NCBI GenBank assembly: GCA_902779075.1
Contig: CACZAK010000006.1
Coordinates: forward strand, 5,800 to 69,799
Source: an uncultured bacterium
GTDB taxonomy: Bacteria; Verrucomicrobiota; Kiritimatiellia; RFP12; UBA1067
Reading direction: 5' to 3'
DNA: 64,000 nt
Shown here: in pieces, positions 32,616 through 40,240 of the stretch
Numbering within the stretch: position 1 is the first letter of the stretch
Layout: the number at the start of each line of letters is the position of its first letter
Made by a program: the position numbers and the translations under genes
Notes under the pieces: model-generated
What the model was told of the DNA's origin: nothing
Seen by the model: only the letters and a program-made list of their open reading frames with translations
The model's database searches: none

Positions 32616-33821
32616 TCACTTCACCCTCTTAATTCTCATCCTTTTTTTGGAGGGATCCGTCGGCTCCCACAATGGAATTTTACACTCGACTTTGGCCTTT
32701 GCAAGAAGCTCGTGGAATTTCATCTTCGTAACGGCCTTCATCTTGATCTCCTTGACCCGCGTGCGCGCCTGCTCCGGAGAGAGTTCCGGCTGAAGCATAT
32801 CCTTCTCAATCAGGATCTCCGCAATCTCAACCGTCACCTCGCCGTCCCGCTCGGTCGAGCCGTTCCGCTTCAACAGCTGGACTATGCGCCATGCATCCGG
32901 CGTCTCAACGATGCCGCTCATCTCGCCCTCCTTCAAGTTCGCGAGGGCATCCTCCACGGCCTTCGGTAGTTCACCTTCCGCAAAGCGCGCCGGATGTTCG
33001 TCTGTTCCGTCCATCATCACCCCGCGCGTCGCAGAGCTTTCACTGTCACTCCATTGCTCTGCGGCATCGCCGAAATCCATTCCGCTCCTCAACTTCCTGA
33101 AAATGTCCGCAACAAGCGCCCTCTTGTACAAATTCGTCGCGACGACAGCGGTATTGTTTGAATGAACAATCCCCATCATCTGCTTAATCTCCGCATCATT
33201 CGTCTCGGTCAAAGGGACAAGCACTTGTTTCTGGTACTCCTGGCTGTAAAGGGCGTTCGTCAGATTGTGTTCGTAAAACGATTCGCCGCTGCCAATCAAA
33301 TTCAGCATCACCTCGCCGACCTTACCCCGCTTTTCCCATTCTGCGCGTGCCCTCGCACGATACTCGGCAAATTTCTCCGGTGCGACTTTCACCCCCACTC
33401 GACGGGCTTCAGCTGCAACTAAAGTATATTCTATATATTCCTTAAGAAGTTTGCGCACCCGTGACTGGAACATAATAGAACGAAGGGCCGCATTTCCCTC
33501 CACCTGCATCTCTGATCGTTCAATGCCAACGCACAATGCATCAACATGCCGTCGCAGCAACCCCCATTTCAGCCCATCACGGCCATCTATCTCGACAAGG
33601 ATTTCGTCATCTTTGAGTTCCTTGAGCATCTGCTCAGTACTCTTCTCCTTCTTCTTCCCAGATGATTCCTTCCCCTTGATTGAGACGACATTTGCACCTG
33701 AAGGCTGCGCATTTTGAAACGCCTTGGAAACCCCTTTTGAGCCATCAACTGCCGTCTCCGCGCCAAACAAAGGGTAAAGCGAAAATAATGCCGCGAAAAG
33801 ATATCCTAGGCGATTTCTCAT
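32616..33821 (-). CDS. Exported PpiC/SurA-like peptidyl-prolyl isomerase
   Basis: I choose ATG 33821 because AAAGGAAAG lies 9 nt upstream and the result begins with a signal peptide (MRNRLGYLFAALFSLYPLFG). It has 401 residues. The N-terminal chaperone-like helical part includes RSIMFQSRVRKLLKEYIEYT. The parvulin domain is at ~250-345: LRSGMDFGDAAEQWSDSESS, FAEGELPKAVEDALANLKEG and SGIVETPDAWRIVQLLKRNG. Periplasmic isomerases of this type fold outer-membrane and secreted proteins. Here it precedes four secreted thioredoxin/beta proteins and follows a Cys-rich exported protein, which suggests a dedicated foldase. Confidence 0.8.
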   Translation of the reverse strand: MRNRLGYLFAALFSLYPLFGAETAVDGSKGVSKAFQNAQPSGANVVSIKGKESSGKKKEKSTEQMLKELKDDEILVEIDGRDGLKWGLLRRHVDALCVGIERSEMQVEGNAALRSIMFQSRVRKLLKEYIEYTLVAAEARRVGVKVAPEKFAEYRARARAEWEKRGKVGEVMLNLIGSGESFYEHNLTNALYSQEYQKQVLVPLTETNDAEIKQMMGIVHSNNTAVVATNLYKRALVADIFRKLRSGMDFGDAAEQWSDSESSATRGVMMDGTDEHPARFAEGELPKAVEDALANLKEGEMSGIVETPDAWRIVQLLKRNGSTERDGEVTVEIAEILIEKDMLQPELSPEQARTRVKEIKMKAVTKMKFHELLAKAKVECKIPLWEPTDPSKKRMRIKRVK

Positions 33822-33845
33822 TTTTGATGGCTTTCCTTTTTTCAT

Positions 33846-33884
33846 AAAAAACAAGCGGGATAGAGAAGACTCTCCACCCCGCCT
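33846..33884 (-). terminator. Rho-independent terminator after the Cys-rich exported protein gene
   Basis: On the minus strand GCGGGGTGGAGAG pairs with the CTCTATCCCGC arm and is followed by TTGTTTTTT. It lies between the Cys-rich gene (stop 33933) and the PpiC start (33821), so it would make the first gene mostly monocistronic with some read-through. A second perfect hairpin (TGTACGT / ACGTACA) is at 33889-33908. Confidence 0.75.
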
Positions 33885-33932
33885 GCTCTGTACGTCATTT
33901 TACGTACACTCTATCAATCCTTTCGGAATGAC

Positions 33933-34721
33933 TTACTCATCGTCGTCAGTGAACCTGACACCGGCAATCTTCATAGCACCTGCGTTGGTCGTGACCTTCT
34001 TCTGGTACACAGCCTTCCACGTGCCGCCGAAGATGTCCGTATCAGGGCAGTCGCACATGAAGCAGTTCTCTTCGTTGACGCAAGGATAGATGCCGACGAA
34101 CCAGCCCTTGTAGGTCTTGGGCGTGAAGATCGGATCGCAGCCCGTCTCAGACTTGACGCAGTAGGCGTTCTTCGTCTTGAGGGACGTGACCTTCATATCG
34201 ACCTTACCAAAGGCGGCAGCCCAGAACGCGAACTCTTCGAGATCAACGTCGCCATCCGTCGCAGCCTCCTCGGAGACCACAAAGAGAGCGGAGTCGAGGC
34301 AGACGCTCTTGCCAGGCTTGATGCTGGTTTCCCAGTTACGAGCCTTATCAAGGTTCTTGCCGAACACCGACCAGACAACGAGCTCAACGGGAGCCGCGAG
34401 AGCAAAGGTCTTCTTGCCAGCCTTGATCGTGGCATAGAAAGTACCTTCGTTGTAGCAGCAGAAACCCGTCGTTTCGCAGATCTCTCCTGTGAGCGCGAGC
34501 GCACCCTTCTTGATCTTGAGCGATTCAACAGTCTTGTAGTCGCCCTTGTTAACGACAGCCTTGCCCGAGCCCGTCACCTTGAACACGACCGTGGGGCAAG
34601 GGCCCTGACTAGGGTCACCGGCGCCGCAGTTCTCGCAAACCACGGGGTTAAGTGCCGTGCCAGCAGCACTGCCGACAACAGTAATTGCCGCAGCAGCGGC
34701 AGCAATCATGAACTTCTTCAT
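33933..34721 (-). CDS. Cys-rich exported protein of unknown family (262 aa)
   Basis: Start at ATG 34721, preceded by AAAAGGAAAC, gives a signal peptide (MKKFMIAAAAAAITVVGSAAG). The mature chain has about 16 cysteines, mostly in clusters: NPVVCENCGAGDPSQGPCPT, GEICETTGFCCYNEGTFYAT, and CVNEENCFMCDCPDTDIFGG. Between them are beta segments (SLKIKKGALALTGE; KKTFALAAPVELVVWSVFGK). There is no catalytic motif. The long structured leader, strong promoter and own terminator suggest an abundant product. Cys clusters next to four secreted thioredoxin-like proteins make a disulfide-bonded surface-layer or fibre subunit a reasonable but unproven idea. Confidence 0.75.
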   Translation of the reverse strand: MKKFMIAAAAAAITVVGSAAGTALNPVVCENCGAGDPSQGPCPTVVFKVTGSGKAVVNKGDYKTVESLKIKKGALALTGEICETTGFCCYNEGTFYATIKAGKKTFALAAPVELVVWSVFGKNLDKARNWETSIKPGKSVCLDSALFVVSEEAATDGDVDLEEFAFWAAAFGKVDMKVTSLKTKNAYCVKSETGCDPIFTPKTYKGWFVGIYPCVNEENCFMCDCPDTDIFGGTWKAVYQKKVTTNAGAMKIAGVRFTDDDE

Positions 34722-35013
34722 CGTTTGTTTGTTTCCTTTTGCCGATTCGCTCAACTCGGCGGCTACCCGCCTCGTCTCACCCGGAGCTACCCGGTTGACT
34801 CATTCTTTCGGTGAGTTCCACCCGACCCACTTTATTACACCCGCGTGAACACGGTCGGCACACATGTTATGCCATTCAGCAGCTTGGAACGGTTTGAGTT
34901 TCGCGCTCCGCACTACCCACTTTCTCAAAATAGCCTGCGGGTCAACTTTCATTGAGCCCGGTTATTCCTAGGCCCGGACACAATGTCCAAAGCCCGCCCT
35001 ATTTCTTGAAAGC
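34722..35013 (-). ncRNA. Long structured 5' leader of the Cys-rich protein gene (candidate cis-RNA)
   Basis: About 290 nt separate the predicted start point from ATG 34721. On the minus strand it holds several hairpins: ACTCA(ccgaaagaa)TGAGT, CCGG(gtagct)CCGG, GGCG(ggtagc)CGCC, and CCGA(gttgagcgaa)TCGG just before the ribosome site. The motif GGGTAG occurs three times in similar settings (GTGGGTAGTGCGG near 34913, CCGGGTAGCTCCGG near 34787, GGCGGGTAGCCGCC near 34765). I could not fit it to any riboswitch class I know. No ORF is evident. It may be a regulator of translation or a stability element. Confidence 0.4.
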
Positions 35014-35019
35014 GCGGGT

Positions 35020-35048
35020 ATTGTATCAAAACTTGCTTTCGTACGCAA
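35020..35048 (-). promoter_or_regulatory. Promoter of the Cys-rich exported protein gene
   Basis: On the minus strand TTGCGT (35043-35048), 17 bp and TACAAT (35020-35025), the latter preceded by TTTTGA. It lies immediately beyond the 3' end of the cytidylyltransferase gene at 35069. Confidence 0.6.
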
Positions 35049-35068
35049 GGGGAAAATGAAAAAAAATT

Positions 35069-35476
35069 TTATCCACGCAATCGCTCCGCGAGAAGTGTGG
35101 AACTTGTCCCCTGCGTGTAGGGGAAATATACGACCTCAACGCCGACGGTCTTAAGCTTCGCCTCAACCTCGTTGTACATCGCGCTCCCCTTCCAGTCGTT
35201 ACCGTGGAACAGGCGGTTGAAATGCAATGCCTCCCATGCGGCGAACTTGTCCATGCTAGTCTGCGGCACCACTTCGTCCACATAGCGGATCGACTTCACG
35301 ATCGCGACGCGCTCCTCGTACGGAACGATGGGCGGACGCTTCTTGTAGCTTATTACCACCTCGTCCGTGGAAACGCCCACAATCAGACGGTCACATTGCT
35401 CGCGCGCGCGCACGAGCAAATTTAGATGTCCGACGTGGAACATGTCGAACACGCCCGTGGTGTAGCCCACTATCAC
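35069..35476 (-). CDS. Cytidylyltransferase (TagD-like), copy 2
   Basis: It begins at GTG 35476, overlapping the LicD stop by GTGA, and has 135 residues. The nucleotidyltransferase signature is VGYTTGVFDMFHVGHLNLL with the HxGH motif; the second signature is GTSSTLL in YTQGTSSTLLAERLRG, and VDEVVPQTSMDKF is also typical. The family transfers CMP to glycerol-3-phosphate, ribitol phosphate or similar polyol/amino-alcohol phosphates. With LicD directly upstream, CDP-activated precursors for phosphodiester decoration of surface glycans are the probable product. Compared with copy 1, the substrate-binding stretch differs (HFNRLFHGNDWKGS versus HFDVLFVGDDWFNT). Confidence 0.82.
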   Translation of the reverse strand: MIVGYTTGVFDMFHVGHLNLLVRAREQCDRLIVGVSTDEVVISYKKRPPIVPYEERVAIVKSIRYVDEVVPQTSMDKFAAWEALHFNRLFHGNDWKGSAMYNEVEAKLKTVGVEVVYFPYTQGTSSTLLAERLRG

Positions 35477-36423
35477 GATTCCCCCCAGTGCTTCTTGAGG
35501 AACTTCCGAAGCGCAAGCGCCCTCTCCATGTCGAAGCGAGAAGCCGGATGATGCGGCTTGAGGCGTCCCGGCCAGCCGGCCCAGTCGCCGTAGTTGTAGG
35601 TGAGCACCGTCTCCGGGTCGTTTGGCACCATCACGTCCACTCCCTCGAACGTCGCGGGTCTGAGCGGGAAGATGTCGTCGTAGTCGTACACGGCCTCCTT
35701 CACCCAGCCTGCCGTCATGAACTCTATGCCGCGCAGCACCGCGGGTTTTTCCTCTGGCGGGGCGGGATTCCTCCCGTCCATGATCCACTCGCGGCGAGCC
35801 GCGTCCAGCGCGGCTCGGTGCGCAGCGTCGTCCGCCTGCGGGTCGAAGCGCGCCGCGTTGCGCTCCTGCGCGTCCCGAACCTTCATGAAAAGCGCATGCT
35901 TCTCCTTCAGAGTCGGCAGCGGACTGTGGTAGAGGTCGTACGACATCACGGACGACGTGAAGTCCTTCGGGAGTTCGCGGTGGGACACCTTGATCTGGTT
36001 CCACTTTCGCGAAAAGCGCCGCCAGGCATAGTAACCCTCGCGGCACTTCTCGTTGAACACCTCGCAGAAGCGGTCGTATTCGTCACGGATCATCCCCTGG
36101 TCCACGTCGTCGTCCCACGGCACGAACTTCCCCCCGTGGCGCACTGTCCCGAGCAGACTGCCGCTGATCGTCCAGGGATGGAACCCGTTCTCGCGCGCCA
36201 CGCGCAACACTTCCTTCAGAAGCACCACGCCCGCAAGCTGTACGTCGCGCGCGTAACCGCGCGCCGGCGGCATGTTGCCGACATCCGCCATGGTCAGAAG
36301 CTCGCGCCGGAGGAGCTGCGTCTGCAGCGACAGTTCCGGCTCGTCCGCACTTCTCCACACGCGCACGCCGCAGAACCGCGTGACAAGACGACCCTTCTCG
36401 TACTTGCGGCTGATCAGGCTCAT
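35473..36423 (-). CDS. LicD-family phosphotransferase
   Basis: It has 316 residues. The LicD signature is in WTISGSLLGTVRHGGKFVPW followed by DDDVDQGMIRDEYDRF (residues ~85-120), with Asp-rich metal ligands DDDVD. The C-terminal part has TYNYGDWAGWP as in other LicD/fukutin-like proteins. The family moves phosphocholine or another phospho-alcohol from a CDP carrier to glycans. ATG overlaps the upstream cytidylyltransferase stop (ATGA), and the stop overlaps the next cytidylyltransferase start (GTGA), so the three are co-translated. Confidence 0.85.
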   Translation of the reverse strand: MSLISRKYEKGRLVTRFCGVRVWRSADEPELSLQTQLLRRELLTMADVGNMPPARGYARDVQLAGVVLLKEVLRVARENGFHPWTISGSLLGTVRHGGKFVPWDDDVDQGMIRDEYDRFCEVFNEKCREGYYAWRRFSRKWNQIKVSHRELPKDFTSSVMSYDLYHSPLPTLKEKHALFMKVRDAQERNAARFDPQADDAAHRAALDAARREWIMDGRNPAPPEEKPAVLRGIEFMTAGWVKEAVYDYDDIFPLRPATFEGVDVMVPNDPETVLTYNYGDWAGWPGRLKPHHPASRFDMERALALRKFLKKHWGES

Positions 36424-36857
36424 GCGCCCTCCCCTTCTTCGCGCAGCTTCTTCAGCGTGGCCGAGAGCAGCGTGGAGCTCGTCCCCTTCGTACGCGGGAA
36501 GTACACCACGCGCACGCCGACGGTCGCGAATTTCGCCTCCATCTCCTTCCAGCTCGGCGTGTTGAACCAGTCATCCCCGACGAACAGCACGTCGAAGTGC
36601 AGCTTCTCCCACATCTTGAACTTGTCGAGGTCGTCCTGCGGAATCGCCGCGTCCACGTACTTGATGGAGCGCACGATCTCAAGGCGTTCCTGGAACGGAA
36701 TGACGGCCCGCTTGTGCTTGTAGGCCACAAGCTCGTCGACGGATACGCCGACGATCAACTTGTCGCACAACCCCTTCGCGTTCTTGAGGAGGTTGAGGTG
36801 TCCGATATGGAAGAGGTCGTAGACCCCGCTCGTGTAACCGATTATAGTTCTGCTCAT
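36420..36857 (-). CDS. Cytidylyltransferase (TagD-like), copy 1
   Basis: I start it at ATG 36857 (MSRTIIGYTSGVYDLFHIGH), 145 residues, because the -10 element TATACT ends only 9 nt upstream, so an earlier start could not be on the transcript. HIGH, then VDELVAYKHKRAVIPFQERL, VGDDWFNTPSWKEMEAKFAT and the final RTKGTSSTLLS are all standard for glycerol-3-phosphate cytidylyltransferase-type enzymes. No Shine-Dalgarno; the mRNA is probably leaderless. First gene of the cytidylyltransferase-LicD-cytidylyltransferase unit, divergent from the TagF-like gene. Confidence 0.85.
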   Translation of the reverse strand: MSRTIIGYTSGVYDLFHIGHLNLLKNAKGLCDKLIVGVSVDELVAYKHKRAVIPFQERLEIVRSIKYVDAAIPQDDLDKFKMWEKLHFDVLFVGDDWFNTPSWKEMEAKFATVGVRVVYFPRTKGTSSTLLSATLKKLREEGEGA

Positions 36858-36866
36858 GGCGGGGAT

Positions 36867-36872
36867 AGTATA
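36867..36872 (-). promoter_or_regulatory. -10 element of the LicD operon
   Basis: TATACT on the minus strand preceded by TTTTGC, 9 nt from ATG 36857. Transcription would begin at or very near the start codon. Confidence 0.55.
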
Positions 36873-36971
36873 GCAAAACCGTGATATGATTGCACGCCCC
36901 AACGCCACCGGGGCGCATCTCCGACGTGTACTGTGGTTGAGGCGGTTCTGGCAAAGCGAAGCGAAATCGTG

Positions 36972-36977
36972 TATAAT
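36972..36977 (+). promoter_or_regulatory. -10 element of the TagF-like gene
   Basis: TATAAT on the plus strand, 20 nt before ATG 36998. It is about 100 bp from the divergent LicD-operon promoter. No clear -35 and no SD. Confidence 0.45.
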
Positions 36978-36997
36978 AATGGCGTTCTTTTCCCGTT

Positions 36998-38335
36998 ATG
37001 AGAACGTCTTTGACAGTGAAAATAATCCGTCTCGTGACCGCGCTGATTCCCGTCAAGCGCGTGCGGCGGCGGCTGCGCGACCGTTGGATGGCCGCCGCGC
37101 GCGAGCATCGTCTGGCGCGCATGCTGCCGGTCGTCCGCGCGCGCTATGCGGCGCACGAAACCGCGTGCAGGGAAAAGCTTGCGCGCGGGGAGCGTCTGCG
37201 CGTGGCCTTCCTCGTGTGCGATGCGTCGATGTTCTCAGGGGAGAGCGTGTTCCTCAAAATGCGGGAAGATCCCCGCTACGACTGTTTCATTGCCGTTGCG
37301 CCCCGCGTCACGCGCGGCGAAGACTTCCTGCGGGACACGCTTAAAAAGACGGTCGGCGAGCTGGTCAAGCGGTATCCGCAGGCGGTCCGCGCGCTTTACG
37401 ATCCGGATGCGGGGAAGGCGGAGAAACTGGACGCAGATCTGGTGTTCTCGACCATCCTCTATGAAGACCAGACGCTGCCCGATTACACTACTGAGCGTCT
37501 TTCCGTCCACTCGCTCGTTGCAATCCTCTACTACGGCTACGGCGGGCTCTTCATCTCCAACGAGAAGAAGACGCCGTATTTGCCGAACATCGTCTTCGCC
37601 TGGCGCTACTTCGTCTCGAACGAGGCGACGCGCCTGATGAGCATCAAGAAGAACCCGTTGCTCGCGGAGAACGCTGTGACGGTGGGGTATGCGAAGATGG
37701 ACCGCCTGGCGACGATCCCGCGTCGGGAGCGCGCGGGGAAGACGATCCTGTTGTGTCCGCACCACACGCTCGACAAGATACCTGGCGCGCTCGCGCTTTC
37801 CACGTTCCTCAAGAACGCCGATCTCTTCCAGCGGTTGCCGGAACTGTTTCCGAAGATCACGTTCGTGTTCCGTCCGCACCCGCTTCTCTTCCCGCGCCTC
37901 GCGACGGCGAAGTGGTGGGGGCCGGAGAAGACGGCGGCCTACGAACGGGCGATGGAGGCGCACCCGAACGTTGTCTTCCAGCGCGGCGGGGACTATTTCG
38001 AGGCGTTTCGGAACTCGGACGCGCTGATCCACGACTGTGGCTCGTTCCTTGCGGAGTATTTCTACACGGGGTGTCCGCAGTGCTACCTCCTTGAGAGCGA
38101 GGCGACGCTTGAGGAGCAGTTCCTGCCGTTTGCGCGGACTCTTGCGGAGCATGTGCGCAAGGCGTACACGGACGACGAGGTAATCGCCTTCATCCGCGAC
38201 GTGGCGGCGGGACGCGATCCCGACCGCGAATCCCGTGCGGCGTTTGCGGCAAAGGAGGTGTGCGTCAATCACCCCGACGCCACCTCCGCAGTCATAGCCG
38301 TGCTGGACAACGCCCTCGGTATGGCCATGAATTAA
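36998..38335 (+). CDS. CDP-glycerol glycerophosphotransferase-like (TagF-type) protein
   Basis: It has 445 residues. After a basic N-terminus, RLRVAFLVCDASMFSGESVF is the first strand/turn of a GT-B-like fold. The C-terminal half has KTILLCPHHTL, FPKITFVFRPHPLLFPRLA with the RPHP motif, NVVFQRGGDYFEAFRNSDAL and IHDCGSFLAEYFYTG. These match the Glyphos_transf family, which uses CDP-glycerol or related donors to build teichoic-acid-like polymers. The two TagD-like genes on the opposite strand could supply the donor. A Gram-negative-type organism with this kit may decorate surface glycans with phosphoglycerol. Confidence 0.8.
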   Translation: MRTSLTVKIIRLVTALIPVKRVRRRLRDRWMAAAREHRLARMLPVVRARYAAHETACREKLARGERLRVAFLVCDASMFSGESVFLKMREDPRYDCFIAVAPRVTRGEDFLRDTLKKTVGELVKRYPQAVRALYDPDAGKAEKLDADLVFSTILYEDQTLPDYTTERLSVHSLVAILYYGYGGLFISNEKKTPYLPNIVFAWRYFVSNEATRLMSIKKNPLLAENAVTVGYAKMDRLATIPRRERAGKTILLCPHHTLDKIPGALALSTFLKNADLFQRLPELFPKITFVFRPHPLLFPRLATAKWWGPEKTAAYERAMEAHPNVVFQRGGDYFEAFRNSDALIHDCGSFLAEYFYTGCPQCYLLESEATLEEQFLPFARTLAEHVRKAYTDDEVIAFIRDVAAGRDPDRESRAAFAAKEVCVNHPDATSAVIAVLDNALGMAMN

Positions 38336-38340
38336 CGCAT

Positions 38341-38490
38341 GCGGGATAACTCGCCAACGCCTATTTGACGATCCAGCGTCAATTTGCCGATCCCCAAACT
38401 GTCACGATTCTGAATGTTCAAGATACGTCCGTAGGACAATGTTGTTCTTGAAAATTGTCATGGTTGTTTCCAAATCCCAATACCTATGGG
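38341..38490 (-). repeat. Dispersed ~100-150-bp repeat, copy 1
   Basis: The reverse complement of 38386-38482 matches 56741-56837 with about 10 differences in 97 positions (core: tcaagaacaacattgtcct, later cttgaacattcagaatcgtg). Copy 1 then carries an additional hairpin TTGACG(ctggat)CGTCAA absent in copy 2, before both continue with GGCGAGTTA. It lies between convergent genes and touches neither. Confidence 0.7.
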
Positions 38491-38507
38491 GAAAACGCAG
38501 ATGTACC

Positions 38508-39497
38508 TCACACGTCGCACAACGCAGACTCCCAACGGTCCAGGAACGCCTTGCGTGAATAGACGGCCGCGAAGCGGCTGCAGGCGGTTTCGCCCAGACG
38601 CCTCCGCAGCTCCGCATCGCGCATCAACCTCGCCAGTCCCTCCGCGTAGGGCTCCACCTTACCCTCGCACAACAACCCCGTCTCGCCGTCGGTAACGATT
38701 TCCGCAACCGCCGGCGTCTCCGCGAGCCCAAGCACCGGCTTGTGAAACACCGCCGCGTCTACGACCGTCAGCGGACCGCCCTCGTTCGCGGACGGAAACG
38801 CGACAAAAGCGCAAGACGAATATGCCGCCGTCAGATCTTTGCAGTACCCCGCGAACACGACGCGGTCCACCAACCCCGCCGCCGCCACGCGCGCACGCAG
38901 CTTTTTCTCGTATGACGCCTTCCCCGTCCCATACAGAACGACACGCCACTCAGGGAAATCGCCCGCCACACGCGCAAAGGCGTCAATCAGGAGAGTTTGC
39001 TGCTTGTCGGCGTTCAACGCGGCTGGGTAGATGATCGTCTGCCCGTCGTCGGAAGACGAGTCACAAATCCCGAAACGCGAGGCGTTGCCAATCACGCACA
39101 CACGCCCCTGATACCCCACCTTCCGCCTGAGCACGCCTTCGTGTGAAGGCACAAGCACCTGCACCGCGTCGGCCAGCGCAATCGCGCGACGGATGGCACG
39201 GCACCGCCGCCACCGGCGAAGCCAATGACGGAAGGGATAGAGCGGGTGCGTGTGGCACTGGAGGATCGTCTTGACCGGCGGACGGTTCCGCCCGCCATCC
39301 GTCAGCACCAGGATTTCGTTAGTCCCAGCGGCAATGCAGACATCGCAGCCGGAAATGCGTCCCCGCACATCGGCATCCGCATCCGTGACCACCACCACGT
39401 CGTACCCGCGCTCGCGTAGGCCGTCGATCAGGAACTGCACGGCCATGTCCGCCCCGCGCTGGGCGGCAAACGTATCCTTGTAGACTGCTATCTTCAT
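38508..39497 (-). CDS. GT4-family glycosyltransferase
   Basis: Start at ATG 39497 (MKIAVYKDTFAAQRGADMAV), overlapping the deacetylase stop by ATGA; 329 residues. The second Rossmann half has IIYPAALNADKQQTLLIDAF, WRVVLYGTGKASYEKKLRAR, VFAGYCKDLTAAYSSCAFVA and the donor-binding FPSANEGGPLTVVDAAVFHK followed by VAEIVTDGETGLL. This is the GT4/WaaG-type pattern with the late Glu (ANEGG) contacting the nucleotide sugar. It is the last gene of the five-gene operon that begins with the Tat oxidoreductase, and presumably adds a sugar to an envelope glycan. Confidence 0.85.
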   Translation of the reverse strand: MKIAVYKDTFAAQRGADMAVQFLIDGLRERGYDVVVVTDADADVRGRISGCDVCIAAGTNEILVLTDGGRNRPPVKTILQCHTHPLYPFRHWLRRWRRCRAIRRAIALADAVQVLVPSHEGVLRRKVGYQGRVCVIGNASRFGICDSSSDDGQTIIYPAALNADKQQTLLIDAFARVAGDFPEWRVVLYGTGKASYEKKLRARVAAAGLVDRVVFAGYCKDLTAAYSSCAFVAFPSANEGGPLTVVDAAVFHKPVLGLAETPAVAEIVTDGETGLLCEGKVEPYAEGLARLMRDAELRRRLGETACSRFAAVYSRKAFLDRWESALCDV

Positions 39498-40240
39498 ATC
39501 TTGTACTTTCCCCGCGTGGCCAGCAAATAGGACTGCCACGTCCTCATGCCGCGCGGAATGATCTGACGGTGGATTCGGTAGGGGTCTGTCCCCACAGGAC
39601 GCATCTTCTTGACCATCGCGGCGGCGAAACGGTAGCCCGCCGCGACGACTTCCGACACGATGTCGTCGTTCTCGCCCCCGCAAGGATAGGCGAACGAGGC
39701 AATCGGGTGCCCGAGGGCCGCTTCAAGGTCGCGCTTGTTCGCGCGGATCTGCTCGCGCGCTTCCGCAATATCCACGGACGTCAAAACGCAATGTCCTGAA
39801 GTGTGTCCCCCGATCTCGACCAGCCCGCTCGCGTCCATCTCGCGCAGCTGTTCGCGGGAGAGGAAACGCGGATCGTCAAAGCGGCTCGTGACGAAACAGG
39901 TCGCCGGCACGTTCTGCCGCCTGAGAATGGGCAGCAGCTCCACGTAGTTGTCAACGTAGCCATCATCGAACGTCAGCACCACGTCGCGCGGACCCGGATC
40001 GGACGCCGCGTCGGTGAACGCCCTAAATCTATAGCCGCCCTTGAGCAATCTGACAATCAACGCCTCCAACTCGCGCGGGCGGATCGTGTTGTTGGGACAG
40101 GACGCATCCACCACCTCGTCTGAAACGGAATGGAGCATCAGGAACGACGGCACGCCGCGCGGCCAGCGCGGCCACCACCACGTACACTTGCAGAGGGCGT
40201 AGATCGCCAGCACAATGAGGGTGAGGCCTGCGTAAATCAT
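39494..40240 (-). CDS. Membrane-anchored polysaccharide deacetylase (NodB-type)
   Basis: It has 248 residues. One N-terminal helix (MIYAGLTLIVLAIYALC) anchors it. The NodB domain has motif 1 LTFDDGYVDNY (catalytic and metal Asp), motif 2 GGHTSGH (metal His pair), and motif 3 FAYPCGGEND. The usual late motifs are partly recognisable at GYRFAAAM. Such enzymes remove N-acetyl groups from envelope glycans. It overlaps both neighbours by ATGA. The position between a kinase-like gene and a GT4 suggests it modifies the glycan that these assemble. Confidence 0.85.
   Translation of the reverse strand: MIYAGLTLIVLAIYALCKCTWWWPRWPRGVPSFLMLHSVSDEVVDASCPNNTIRPRELEALIVRLLKGGYRFRAFTDAASDPGPRDVVLTFDDGYVDNYVELLPILRRQNVPATCFVTSRFDDPRFLSREQLREMDASGLVEIGGHTSGHCVLTSVDIAEAREQIRANKRDLEAALGHPIASFAYPCGGENDDIVSEVVAAGYRFAAAMVKKMRPVGTDPYRIHRQIIPRGMRTWQSYLLATRGKYKI

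Noticed and set aside
34722..35013. Assignment of the leader to a known riboswitch class (c-di-GMP, SAM, glycine, ZTP)
   Set aside because: Individual motifs resemble parts of these classes but no complete consensus could be matched by eye.
35477..36046. Extended form of the TagD-like protein (copy 2) reaching to 36046
   Set aside because: The extension is antisense-like and out of frame with LicD. The GTG at 35476 overlapping the LicD stop gives a normal-length enzyme.
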